64,000 nt of DNA from Smallanthus sonchifolius (Eukaryota; Streptophyta; Magnoliopsida; Asterales; Asteraceae): the NCBI GenBank assembly GCA_023525975.1, contig CM042030.1, forward strand, positions 21,074,350 through 21,138,349, read 5' to 3'. Under the pieces are notes generated by a model, which saw only the letters and a program-made list of their open reading frames with translations, was not told where the DNA came from and ran no database searches. The first letter of the stretch is position 1. Each line of letters opens with the position of its first letter. Shown here one piece after another: positions 24,437 to 35,376 of the stretch. Position numbers and translations under genes: made by a program.

Positions 24437-25500
24437 AGATCAATGAAAATGAGCATGAAATGGGTTCTTTAAGTCAAGATATGATTATGGGTTTAAATTC
24501 GGCTCTTGAAATATCTAAGGAAGTTAGTGGGGAAACAAAAGAATTATTGGATGATGATTCAAGAAGGGGTGATTTTAAAGAATCAGTATGTGAAAATGAT
24601 AAAATGCTTAGTAGTTTTAAAAACGCGACTAAAGAAAATATTGATGAAATAAGTCACAGATAGGATCAAATGGATGGGTTAGATGATACTTCTGTGGACG
24701 AAAATTCAGTAGATGAAAAGAATATTGTTGTTACAGAATCTGAAAATGAAAAATATGATGATGTTACAATTGTGGATGAGGTGTTAGATAATGTTGATGC
24801 TAATGTTTCTAATAAATTTTTCAAGAGTTGTAGCACTTTACATGAGGAATATCTTTGGCACTTATGTGAAAAAAACTAGTGCTGATGTTGAGATTTCTTT
24901 GATTAAAGATGAGGAGAAATGGCTGTTAGATTCTAATATGATATTTGTTAAAACTTCTGAATGGAAGCCGGGTTGGCAATGTTGTTCGTTTGAAAATCTA
25001 AGTGAAGCTCAACATCATTCAAATGATTATTCTGCTAGTGCTAAGCTAGAAAGCGGTAATGCAGCTACTGAAAAAAATCAAATAAGAACCACAGAACAAG
25101 TAAATTCTGCAATAGTAGCTTGCAATGCTTTGAAATGGGAGGGTCGTACCTGAGACGAAATACGACTGTGGAATATGAACTTTTATTTCAAGCATTGTTG
25201 TAGCAAGTTGTCCGTGAAGTGCATGAATTGAATGCAACAGAGTTTAGTTTTTCAATCGGGGGGTTATGATATTTGGATGATCCCATGGTTTAATGTGAAT
25301 GTTGAAAAAATTTGGACCCACAACACTAGGTTGGTAACTGTGAAATTAGGTACCTTCCTGATAAATTCCAAATTGGTTTTCATTATGAATGGGGGTTGTT
25401 TAAATATGAAGGTATACATATGGCTCAAATGGAAATATAAAGTATTTGTTGGGAAGTACTTGTGGCACAAATGGAAAGCTAAATTGATGTTTTTCATTGT
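24437..25500 (+). pseudogene. Acidic and unassigned frames inside the UVR8-carrying element
   Basis: Frames at 24421-24663, 24670-24879 and 24850-25153 encode a polar, Glu/Asp/Asn-rich stretch without recognisable domains, then a Trp-containing segment (25232-25516). These resemble the long spacer proteins of other non-autonomous plant retroelements or further captured gene pieces. I do not recognise them. Confidence 0.35.
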
Positions 25501-25534
25501 GATCAAACATGGCTGATGTTACTATGTTTTAATT

Positions 25535-25790
25535 TTGGGAAAGATTGTTTGTTCATGGGGAAGGAGAGAGGATGGACAACTAAGGGATGGTGATACTAAA
25601 GACAGGCTGTCACCTACTCAGTTAAGTGCTTTAGATGAGGAAGAAATAGTATCTCTTACTGGTGGAGCTGATCATACAACTGCACTTTTAGAGTCACAAC
25701 TCAAAGAATTCAGCTAGGGATGGGGATAAGACGAATTTCTTGTGGGGATAGTCATTATTTGGCGGAAGGCTTTATGAATGGGGATGGAAT
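25535..25790 (+). pseudogene. Captured UVR8/RCC1-repeat gene fragment
   Basis: The frame from 25535 reads IVCSWGRREDGQL, a GDTKDR segment, SPTQLSALDEEEIVSL and GGADHTTAL, matching the first RCC1 blade of UVR8-type UV-B receptors. It continues as S-stop-GWG, where the family has SWGWG (TGG to TAG), and then, after a frame change, GIRRISCGDSHYLAE, which corresponds to the next blade (GIRIKQIACGDSH in UVR8). The segment in between is deleted. It is a captured host fragment of about 80 codons, not a functional receptor. Confidence 0.8.
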
Positions 25791-25942
25791 AAGTTTCAGT
25801 AGATCTGAAGGTGAGTTGTGGTGCACAAAATGTACAGATTCAAGAGGTTATGAAGCAACAAAGCTGCTACTACATGCAAAATTACATTTTTTTTCTTATT
25901 ATTTTGATTCTTGGGGTCAAGAATCTTTTATGGGGAGAGTAT

Positions 25943-26151
25943 TGTTACATGTCAAATAATAAGTAGAGGGGGTCTTTTGTAATTGTAATATAGTGTGAGG
26001 TTGTAATTGTAAATTGGTATCATTGATTCGTTTAAGTATACGAACTAGTTAATAGAATGGGAATCGATGATTTGAGAGTTATCTCCTTCTTCTCTGTGTT
26101 TCTTCTTCTCTTATCGATCATAGGCGTGATTAACCATTTTGTACCATATCA
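25943..26151 (+). repeat. 3' LTR of the UVR8-carrying element
   Basis: 209 bp, identical to the 5' LTR except for six substitutions. It is preceded by a short purine-rich tract (GGGGAGAG, 25932-25939). Confidence 0.93.
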
Positions 26152-26156
26152 GTATC

Positions 26157-26224
26157 TGATGATCAGATGAATAATGTTTCGCCCATTTTGCTTCATTAAT
26201 CGATATTTGCTCTCCGTACGCCAT
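26157..26224 (-). CDS. Exon 1, upstream half with start codon
   Basis: ATG at 26224-26222 opens a frame of 22-23 codons (MAYGEQISINEAKWAKHYSS...) that runs into the target duplication at 26152-26156. Across the insertion it continues in frame as ...HQILLVGGGDF. Upstream is A/G-rich 5' UTR-like sequence. Confidence 0.82.
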
Positions 26225-26696
26225 TTTCGACTATGATTTCAATTCTAAAAAGAGAGAGAATGGAAAGGAGCAGAGACGTGTGTATACGATTGGGACGATG
26301 ATATAATGAAAAGGACAAATGTAATTACCATATTGCCACTAGAATTTTGAAAGCCAAACGACGTTGTGGAATGATTTCACAAAAGGGTAATACCGAAAAT
26401 AAACACACTCAACTATAAATCATTTTAGACCCCTTCAAGTTTGAGAACTTACCATTTCAATTCATTTAATTCAAATGTTATCATTTAAGAAAGAAATTAC
26501 ATTTATCATTTGATAATATACTCATTAATATTAAGTTTATTATTATTGAATATGTAAATGTTACAATGTTATTTGAAAATTTAAGTTTTATTCATTACTT
26601 TGTAATAAAACGCATGGATATATAAATTATATTATAAAATATAAGTATTTAATATATTTAAACTTTTAACTATAGGTATTGCTTTTTTAGGTTAGT
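26225..26696. other. 5' UTR/promoter region of the methyltransferase gene
   Basis: Upstream of the start codon on the minus strand lies A/G-rich leader sequence (26225-26280), then AT-rich DNA with no frames. A transcription start cannot be placed from sequence alone. The gypsy remnant begins near 26697. Confidence 0.45.
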
Positions 26697-27716
26697 TCCA
26701 CATTTACTAATGCCCGAATCAAAGAAAACCAGTCGTTACATATGGAGACTGAATAGTGAGATTAGGGATATAGTAAAAGCATCAAAACCAATGATCATAC
26801 ATTCGGTTGTGGAGATAGTTGGATCGTTGACTGATGGGATGGTGAGAGAACGAAGGAGGAGAACAAGATGAAGAAAAGCAACAAGGAAAGTTGAAGAGAA
26901 TCTGAAGAATAATAATCAACGGAAGAAAGGGAACAAATCAGAAAAGATTGAGTTTATTCCTACTATCCCTGAGTATAGGATATGTAAGAAAATGCACTTT
27001 CGGAAGTGCAGGATTGAAAAACCATCTTTCTGTGACTTTTGCAAAATCTTGGGTCATACAACCGAGAATTGTAATAGAAAGAAGAATATTGGCTGTTATA
27101 ACTGCGGAGAAAAGGGACATTTCAAGACAATGTGCCCAAAATTAAATCAAGCTAGTGGTAGCGGAATAAGGGCTAATGATGGAGCGAAGAAGAACATGCG
27201 AGCATTTGTGTTAAATACTCACGATGCGGCTTAAATATCGGACGTTGTTACTGATACGTTCCTCATTATTAATGTTTATGCTAGAGTATTATTTGACTCT
27301 GGTGCGAATCAAAGATTTATAGATTATAAATTTTGTAGTCTATTAAACGAGCCGTTAGTAAAACTAGATCAGATTTACGAAGATGAAATAGTAGATGGAA
27401 ATCTGACCAAGATATCTGAATCATTAGAAAAATTGTAAGATAACTCTTTTAGGACATGTCATACCAGCACGGTTGATGCCAATGAAACTGGAAAGGATTA
27501 GAAATTGTTCTTGGTATGGACTTGATAAGAAAGCCATTGAACTCCATGCACTGTCGGGAAAAATGATAACAATTTATGACGACAAGAAGACGAATCAAAT
27601 AGGAATTATATCAATTATAAAGGCTGCAAACTGTTTAAAGAAAGGATGCTTAGCTTACGTGTCGATTGGTACTGAAGACAAGAAAATAGAAGACGTATCG
27701 ATTGTAGCTGAATATG
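26697..27716 (+). pseudogene. Gypsy remnant E, left part (gag end, protease)
   Basis: The coding sequence begins inside gag (VPHLLMPESKKTSRYIW). It runs through two knuckles (CDFCKILGHTTENC and CYNCGEKGHFKTMC) and a protease with DSG preserved (VLFDSGANQRF near 27295). It stops at VSIVAEY, where the Tekay element is inserted. It is a close relative of element A. Its 5' half is missing and it has stops and frameshifts. Confidence 0.82.
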
Positions 27717-27961
27717 TGTAACATCCATGTTTTTTTCCTAGTATTTCATATTGTGCAATAAATGACAACTTCAATCTAATGTTCACATTCAAAACATTGT
27801 GTCACATCATTTACTATTTTCATGTGCAATTAAGGAGTATTATCATAATGTTGAAAGTACATAGACACATTTTACATTGCTACAATAACAACTGAAACAA
27901 ATCTACGCTATCTTACAAACTACAAGGACTAGTCTTGAAAATTATCAAAAATATCACTTGA

Positions 27962-28074
27962 CACGGTCGCGCCATGACCTGGCACGGTCGCGTCCCGTAA
28001 ACACGATCGCGCCATGACCTGGCACGGTCGCGTCCCGTAAACACGGTCGCGCCGAGAACTGGCACGGTCGCGCC
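27962..28074. repeat. First CACGGTCGCGCC array in the Tekay LTR
   Basis: Six copies start at 27962, 27983, 28002, 28023, 28042 and 28063, with spacing alternating 21 and 19 bp (about two helical turns). The third, CACGATCGCG, is close to a perfect palindrome CACGATCGTG. Confidence 0.85.
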
Positions 28075-28678
28075 TGAAACTCAGGTGAAACGTAAACATT
28101 GCCTTAATCACAAAGTCTGTTCGAGTCTGCGATTGTAACGTCTTTTGTACCGTTTCCAGACGTTCATCAATAACCAAACACTTTTGATTAATCACATTAG
28201 TAATTAGAAAACAAAACCATCATATTTTCATCTCTTTCTCTCAACCTCGTCCAATTCTCGAAACACTCTCGAAATCAAACCCCTGCGCATATTCTTCAAG
28301 CTTCTGTAATCACATTCCCCACATCAATCGTGCCGGAATCCCAGCAGAAGACGCCAAGGATCAACGCGCCGAAATCGGAACTCCGTTTAGTCGAACTCCA
28401 CCAATTCGATATCGTTTAAGGTAAGTAAACACATCCTCAGACTTATTTCAATCCCGTGAATGAAAGCCCTAACTTATACAGGGCTTATACCACCGGATTG
28501 AACCCGAATAAAATCTAGGGTTCATTACATTTTGGTTTAATCGAACTACACCCTAGACATGATCTCCGTTCAATTAAAACATATGGTTAGATTCGCAAAC
28601 ACCCAACAATTGAAAGCCCTATAAATTCACCTAATATTAATACAGGATTTAGACAATTTAGCTTCTGGAACATTCAGA

Positions 28679-28849
28679 CACGATCGTGCTAATCGATTAG
28701 CACGGTCGTGCCTCTTGTCCAGACATGGATGTGCCCCATGCCTAAGCACGGTCGCGCCACATGCCTAAGCACGGTCGCGCCCCATGCCTAAGCACGGTCA
28801 CGCCCCGTGCCTAAGCGCGGTCGCGCCATACATTTGACACGGTTGTGCT
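28679..28849. repeat. Second CACGGTCGCGCC array in the Tekay LTR
   Basis: About eight copies at 21-25 bp spacing (28679, 28701, 28722, 28747, 28770, 28793, 28816, 28838), most preceded by CCTAAG. The first copy is the perfect palindrome CACGATCGTG. Confidence 0.85.
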
Positions 28850-29403
28850 ACCTTTGGTCAGAACCTATTTCTTCTTTTATTTTAATATAAACTCATTTTC
28901 TTTTATAAAAATTATTTTATAAAAACTTCAAAGTCAGAATTGTTTTCATAAACTAAATTACCAACTTGGAAATATTAAACAAATTAATTAAGTCGTTTCT
29001 AATGGATTAAAAAGTAATAAATTTAAAATAAAAGTTTTACATATAATTGTTTTATTCAAACCTACACAAACTATTTATATTCTAATATATTTTTAAAATG
29101 CCTCTTGACACATTTTCATGAACAATAAATAAAAAGAATTAAATTATTATTTTAGTTAATTATTCAAATTAAACCTTAAGTCTTTCATTATTTACTTGAA
29201 CTTACATTTTCATTCAATTACCAACGCAAATGAATACACCAACCATTCGTACAAATCCATTCCTATTGAAAACCTTAGAATTTCCTTGGACATTATGCTA
29301 ACTATTAATCCAAAGTTATACTATTTTACTCTAGGTCAAACTTAGTGATTAGCAAATCACTTGGAGTATACAACACTCGTGTTAACTACTACATTTTGAT
29401 ACA

Positions 29404-29455
29404 AGTGAGTATACATAGCCCCTTTTACTCTTTTACATTTTTGGGGTGAAACATG
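29404..29455 (+). promoter_or_regulatory. Conserved LTR module, Tekay 5' LTR copy
   Basis: AAGTGAGTATACATAGCCCC, then TTTTACTC, then TTTTGGGGTGAAACATG. The same block occurs at about 37023-37073 (3' LTR), 58765-58819 (element D LTR) and, more diverged, on the minus strand at 50493-50431 (solo LTR). It sits about 0.6-1.4 kb before the LTR end. The GTGAGT start looks like a splice donor. Its role is unknown. Confidence 0.5.
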
Positions 29456-30086
29456 AACATTATTCAAATTACATGTTTACATTTACACAAACAACACAAG
29501 TACAAATCCTATTTACATTCATGTGTGCAATTTGAGCTTTATGCCCGAGTGCTAGGTGTGCTAACCTCTGTATGCGATTATGTGCAATCATTAACTATTC
29601 AAGCCGACGGTTTTCAATGATAGATCTATTGAGTCTGACAAACCCACCCAGATTGGGGTGATTGATACCGACAACACAATTTTGCATGCTAGTTACAAAG
29701 GTTTGATTGTACTTGGTTACACAATAGCTGCTCCCCATAAATGCCTTATTTATCATGTTATGTAAGGATTTGTGTTACAACTATATGCTATCTATATATA
29801 AACCTGTGTTATACTCACCAACTTTTTAGTTGACTTTATTTTATTCATGTTTCAGGTTCTAATGTGTGAGATTGATCAAGATGTGCTACACATAGGCTTG
29901 GACTTAGTTAATTTAAATAAAAGAACTCTATGTATTTCAATTTTGTTCTATCTTGGATTTGGTTGTGTTTGGACTACTTGTTATGAAATTTGATGTTTAA
30001 TATATTCAATCTAGTAAACCATGTGCTTATGAACAGTCTACATGTCCCGCCCCGATGATTCCGCCATCAGTCGGGGTGTGACAGAT

Positions 30087-30099
30087 TGGTATCAGAGCC
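30087..30099 (+). other. tRNA-iMet primer binding site of the Tekay element
   Basis: TGGTATCAGAGCC begins three bases after the 5' LTR. Confidence 0.9.
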
Positions 30100-30809
30100 T
30101 TGGTTATAGGGAATTAGGTTATTAGTCACCTTGACCTAGACTATAACTTTAGGACACCTACTTATGCTATGTTTCATGATTTCATGTTATATGCTACATG
30201 ATATATGTTATATGTTATGTGTTACATGCTATGTGCTACATGCTTACTATGATTAGTTATTATTTTATTTGATAACTTAATTGTTAGAAATCCATGACTT
30301 ATTAATATATACTTAAATTATAAATTAAATAAACAATATCATTTTCGATATCCTAAAACCTCATAATATTCTTATCTTCTTCTCTATCTTTATCTTTCTA
30401 AGCATGTGGAAACTTCATGAAGCTAGATCCATAAAATTTCTTTATTTCCTCGTTAAGGTTTTTAAGCTTTGTTAATTATTTGACGACACATGCAATCTGG
30501 TAGAGTGACACCTGTATTTTGGGTTTTCTATATAGGAAAGCATTTCGCATAAATCCCAGTCAACAGAGGGACCCGTATGCTTTCCTGGGAATTCCCGAGA
30601 TGAGTGTTTACTTATAGGCTAAAGCATGTCTCCTTGAAAATTATATAAGTTTAATTAACCTTAATGTGTCATAGTATTCGAGTGATTTTATCACTATTTG
30701 AGTACAATCCAAACTATGATTATCTATTTATTTTGTTATCTTATTCTATTAAATCCAAACAATCCTCATGAGTTCTTACATCTTTTCTTGTCTTGTAAAA
30801 ATCTGTAGA

Positions 30810-33800
30810 ATGCCTCCTCGTCGTGCTCCCGCGGCCAACACCAATACCGACATTGCTGCTATTCTTGCACAACTCGTGACACAACTCACTCAAGCTAATA
30901 GTGCCACCAATGGCAACAATGGTGGAAATGGTAGTAATAGTGGTAATGCTGGTAATGGTGGAAATGGTGGTAACAACCCATCTCAATGCACCCTCAAGCA
31001 TTTCAACTCGTGTAATCCCCTCAAGTTCTATGGTACCGAAGGAGCTACCGGACTCCTTCAATGGTTCGAAAGCATTGAGAATACCTTTCTCAATAGTGAC
31101 TGCCCCGACAACCTTCGTGTTCGTCATGCCACAAGTGTCCTACAAAAACGGGCACTGGGAGAAGAGAAATAGAGGTGTGGATGTAGCAATGGCCTTACCT
31201 TGGGATGAGGTTAAAAGGCTAATGACCGAGGAATTCTGTCCTCGAAATGAAGTGAAGAAACTTGAAGCTGAGTTTTGGGATCTTGCCCAAGATAGTGGTG
31301 AAAACTTGGCGTATACGACTCGGTTCCATGAGTTGAGTCTTCTTGTGCCCCACATGGTCACTCCTCTGTCTCGCTGCATTGAAAAGTATATTGGGGGACT
31401 GCCTAGGCAAATTCAAGATACTGTCCTAGGAAGGTATCCTGCAACACTTGAAAATGCCATCCGTTTGTCCGCTACCTTAACCGATAATCATGTGAAGGCG
31501 GGGACTCTTACTAAAAAGGGCACCAAGAAAGTTTATGACACTATAACCCATCCTACCCACAACAAAGAAGCCACAACTGAACCCTCCCGCAATAATAGGA
31601 AAAGGAAGACTAGAAATTATGTTGTGGTCACTCCTGCTATTCCTGTTAACCAAGCTGCACCTATGGTTCAAGCACCGGCCAAAAAGCCATATGTTGGAAT
31701 CTACCCACTTTGTGCCACCTGCAACTACCATCATCCCCAAAGCATCCCATGTCGCCTTTGTACTTATTGTGGGAGATATGGCCATACAGTTAATGTCTGT
31801 TGGGCCAAAGCTCTTGCGGGCCAAGTCAACCCACCAAACCAAACCAACACCCAAGTGGCTAATCAAGGTGTACCCGCTATTGCAAATGGGCGAGCATGTT
31901 ATGAGTGTGGCAACCCGAACCATTTCCGTGATCAATGCCCAAAGTTATTCAATGCTAGACAAGGTGGAGCTCGTGGGCGTGCTTTCAACATAAACGCCAA
32001 TGAAGCTCAAGCTAACAATGACGTGGTCAATGGTACGTTTCTTGTTAATAGTCAATATGCCTCCATTTTATTCGATACCGGTGCCGATAAAAGTTTCGTG
32101 TCACTTAACTTTGAACCTTTACTTGCAAAGACACGATCCCAATTAGAGAAAACCTTTACCGTCGAAATAGCAAATGGTGACTCCCTTACGATTGACTCCG
32201 TTATCTATGACTGCTCCTTAGAACTTAATGATCATGCATTCCCAATCAACCTTGTTCCAATGCCACTAGGAAGTTTTGATATCATCATAGGCATGGATTG
32301 GCTATCAAATCATCATGCCGAAGTCATCTGTTTCGAGAAGTGCATCCGAATACCTCTACCATCGGGAGAAACGTTGAGAGTCTTTGGTGAAAAGCCTTGC
32401 AAAGGGCTTAAATTAATGTCATGCACTACTGCTCAAAAGTACTTACGAAAGAAGTACGTGGCCTTTTGGCCCATATCGTTCAAAAGGATGTTAAAAAGAA
32501 GAGTATTCAAGATATCCCCATTATCCGAGATTTTCCTGAAGTATTCCCCGAAGACTTATCCGGTCTTCCACCCGTTCGTCAAGTAGAATTTCGCATTGAT
32601 CTTGTGCCCAGAGCTAACCCCGTGGCTAGAGCTCCTTACCGTCTTGCACCTTCTGAAATGCAAGAACTTGCAAGTCAACTTCAAGAGCTCTCCGATAAGG
32701 GATTCATTCGTCCAACTCATTCACCGTGGGGTGCACCCGTCTTATTCGTCAAAAAGAAGGATGGATCATTTCGCATGTGCATTGACTACCGCGAACTCAA
32801 CAAGCTTACTATCAAAAACCGTTATCCTTTGCCTAGAATTGATGACCTCTTTGATCAACTTCAAGGTTCTACTTGCTTCTCGAAGATTGATCTTCGATCC
32901 GGTTATCACCAACTCCGTGTGCAAGAAGACGATATTCCAAAGACTGCCTTCCGAACAAGGTATGGTCATTACGAGTTCATGGTTATGCCTTTTGGACTAA
33001 CCAATGCACCCGCAGTTTTTATGGACCTCATAAATCGTGTGTGCAAACCGTACCTTGATAAGTTCGTAATCGTTTTCATCGATGACATCTTAATCTATTC
33101 CAAGACTAAAGCCGAACATGAGCAACATCTTAGATTGGTTTTGGATCTCTTGAAGAAAGAACAACTATATGCCAAATTCTCCAAATGTGAATTTTGGTTA
33201 AAAGAAGTTCAATTTCTTGGTCATATCGTCAATGACAAGGGTATTCATGTTGACCCTGCTAAGATCAAAACGGTTAAGAATTGGAATACCCCGAAGACCC
33301 CCACTGAAGTTCGTTCATTCCTTGGGCTTGCGGGATATTACCGTCATTTTATCTCAAACTTCTCTAAGATTGTTGTCCCCCTTACCGCTTTGACTCACAA
33401 GGGTAAGACTTATGAATGGGGACCAAAACAAGAAGAAGCTTTCCAAACCCTTAAACAAAAGTTGTGCAACGCTCCCATTTTGACTCTCCCTGATGGGAGT
33501 GATGATCTAGTTGTCTACTGTGATGCTTCTAACCAAGGTCTCGGTTGTGTCCTCATGCAACGAGGTAAAGTAATCGCTTATGCATCAAGGGAACTTAAGA
33601 TCCATGAGAAGAATTATACGACGCACGATCTCGAGTTGGGTGCGGTCGTATTCGCATTGAAGATTTGGAGACATTATCTCTATGGCAAGAAATGCGTGGT
33701 GTTCACCGACCACAAAAGTCTCCAACACATCTTCAACCAAAAAGAACTCAATATGAGGCAACGACGTTGGGTTGAACTCCTTAACGACTATGACTGCGAG

Positions 33801-35342
33801 ATTCGTTACCATCCCGGCAAAGCGAATGTTGTAGCCGACGCTTTGATTCGAAAGAACCATGTCATGCTTCATTGTGCCCGAATTCAAACCGATATTCAAA
33901 TCCGCATCTTAGAAGCTCAACACGTCTCAGTCACCGAGGGTAACATGTACGAGGAAATGTCGTGTGGTGTTGAACTTCTGCTTGAATCAAAACCCAATGG
34001 CTTACTTTATTACTTGAACCGTATTTGGGTTCCCGGTCGCGATGATCTCCGTACATTTCTCATGAACGAGGCTCACAAGACTCGTTATTCTATTCATCCT
34101 GGTGCGGATAAAATGTACCAAGATCTTCGCCAACAATATTGGTGGCCCAGTATGAAAAAGGATATTGCTCACTATGTTGCCAAATGTCTAACGTGTTCCA
34201 AAGTCAAAGCCGAACACCAACGTTCTTCCGTATTACTTGAACAACCGGAAATTCCCGTGTGGAAATGGGAGAACTTAGCCATGGATTTTATTACCAAACT
34301 CCCTCGCACCTCGAGTGGTTATGATAGCATTTGGGTGATCATTGATCGTCTCACCAAATCTGCTCATTTCTTGCCTATCCGTGAAGACTATCGGGTTGAG
34401 AAACTAGCCCGAATTTACATTGATGAAATTGTGAGCCGTCATGGTGTTCCCTTAAACATAATATCCGACCGAGATGCCCGTTTCACTTCTCGGTTTTGGC
34501 AATCTCTCCAAACCCCTCTTGGCACACGACTGGATTTGAGCACGGCTTACCATCCTCAAACTGATGGTCAAACCGAGCGAACAATCCAAAAACTTGAAGA
34601 CATGCTTAGAGCTTGTGTAATCGATTTCGGTGGAAATTGGGATTCATATTTATCCCTCATTGAGTTCTCTTACAATAATAGCTACCACACAAGTATCAAC
34701 ATGGCTCCATTCGAAGCTCTTTATGGTCGCAAGTGTCGTTCTCCTATCTGCTGGAACGAGATTGGTGAAGCCCAAATCACCGGTCCCGAGCTAATTCAAG
34801 AAACATCCGACAAGATTATTCAAATCCGTGACAACATCCGAACAGCGAGAAGTTGGCAAAAGAGTTATGCCGATAAACGTCGAAAACCCTTGGAATTCCA
34901 AGTCGGTGACCTTGTTCTTCTTAAGGTGTCCCCGTGGAAGGGTGTGATCCGTTTTGGAAAGAAAGGCAAGTTAGCCCATCGCTATGTTGGTTCATTCAAA
35001 ATCCTTGAAAGGATTAGGAAAGTGGCTTACAAACTCGAGTTACCTCCATCTCTTGGCAATGTGCATCCTACATTTCATGTATCTAATCTGAAGAAATGTC
35101 TCGCTGATGTGAATCTCCATATACCACTTGATGACGTGCGCATTAATGAAACGATGCACTTTGTTGAGAAACCGGTAGAAATTATGGATCGTGAAATCAA
35201 GCAACTCAAGCGAAGTCGTATTCCTATTGTCAAAGTTCGTTGGGAGTCTAAGCGTGGTCCTGAATTCACTTGGGAACGAGAGGACCAAATGAAGCTCAAG
35301 TACCCCCATCTTTTTGCTGATTCAGTAGCCTCGACTAGTTAA
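30810..35342 (+). pseudogene. Tekay gag-pol with two small deletions
   Basis: Start MPPRRAPAAN at 30810. Gag has an Asn/Gly-rich N-terminus and two knuckles (CTYCGRYGHTVNVC, CYECGNPNHFRDQC). Protease ILFDTGADKSF lies near 32070. Reverse transcriptase is at 32600-33330 (FRMCIDYRELNK, FIDDILIYS), RNase H at 33500-33850 (YCDASNQGLGC, TDHKS) and integrase at 34080-34900 (HHCC region, MDFITKLPR, SDRDARF, TDGQTERT). A group II chromodomain-like end follows (35170-35330, KVRWESKRGPEFTWERED). Two lesions break it: a net 14-nt loss near 31150 compared with element D, and a 1-nt loss in a T run near 32470. Downstream of that, pol is open for about 970 codons. It needs trans help to move, or was broken after insertion. 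Confidence 0.93.
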
Positions 35343-35376
35343 ATTTCGGGACGAAATTCCCTCAACTAGTGGATAC

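Larger units (their letters stand above)
23327..26151 (+). mobile_element. Non-autonomous LTR element carrying a UVR8-like fragment
   Basis: Two 209-bp direct LTRs (23327-23535 and 25943-26151), both TGTTACATG...TATCA, are flanked by the 5-bp target duplication GTATC (23322-23326 and 26152-26156). A perfect tRNA-iMet primer site TGGTATCAGAGC follows the 5' LTR. The interior has gag-like frames, a long acidic stretch and a captured host gene fragment, but no protease, RT or integrase. I count six differences between the LTRs (about 2.9 percent). The insertion lies in exon 1 of the methyltransferase gene, in opposite orientation. Confidence 0.93.
16548..26224 (-). pseudogene. BMT5/DUF2431-type methyltransferase gene, exon 1 split by LTR element
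   Basis: A host gene of the plant family with a 25S rRNA (uridine-N3)-methyltransferase BMT5-like domain, a Rossmann SAM-dependent methyltransferase. Exons on the minus strand are 26224-26157 plus 23326-23226 (one exon, interrupted), 17379-17181 and 17112-16548. Counting the duplicated GTATC once, these sum to 933 nt, 310 codons plus stop, all in frame. Motifs in order: ILLVGGGDFSFS (SAM-binding motif I, usually GEG), MVATSLDS, VIYNFPHTGF, GEIHVSHKT, DYPGYNNKRGDGWRPD and a C-terminal helical tail. The start codon at 26224 gives a normal short N-terminus. Intron 1 (17380-23225) contains a copia element. The break is the 2.8-kb LTR element after about codon 22. Without it the gene looks intact, so this may be a recent null allele. 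Confidence 0.87.
27717..30083 (+). repeat. 5' LTR of the Tekay element (2367 bp)
   Basis: Starts TGTAACATCC and ends GGGGTGTGACA. Holds two palindrome-word arrays (27962-28074 and 28679-28849) and a module shared with other LTRs here (29404-29455). Confidence 0.93.

Noticed and set aside
25535..25959. A functional UVR8/RCC1 gene
   Set aside because: Only about 80 codons with a stop and a frame change, lying between two LTRs with one target duplication. It is a captured fragment.
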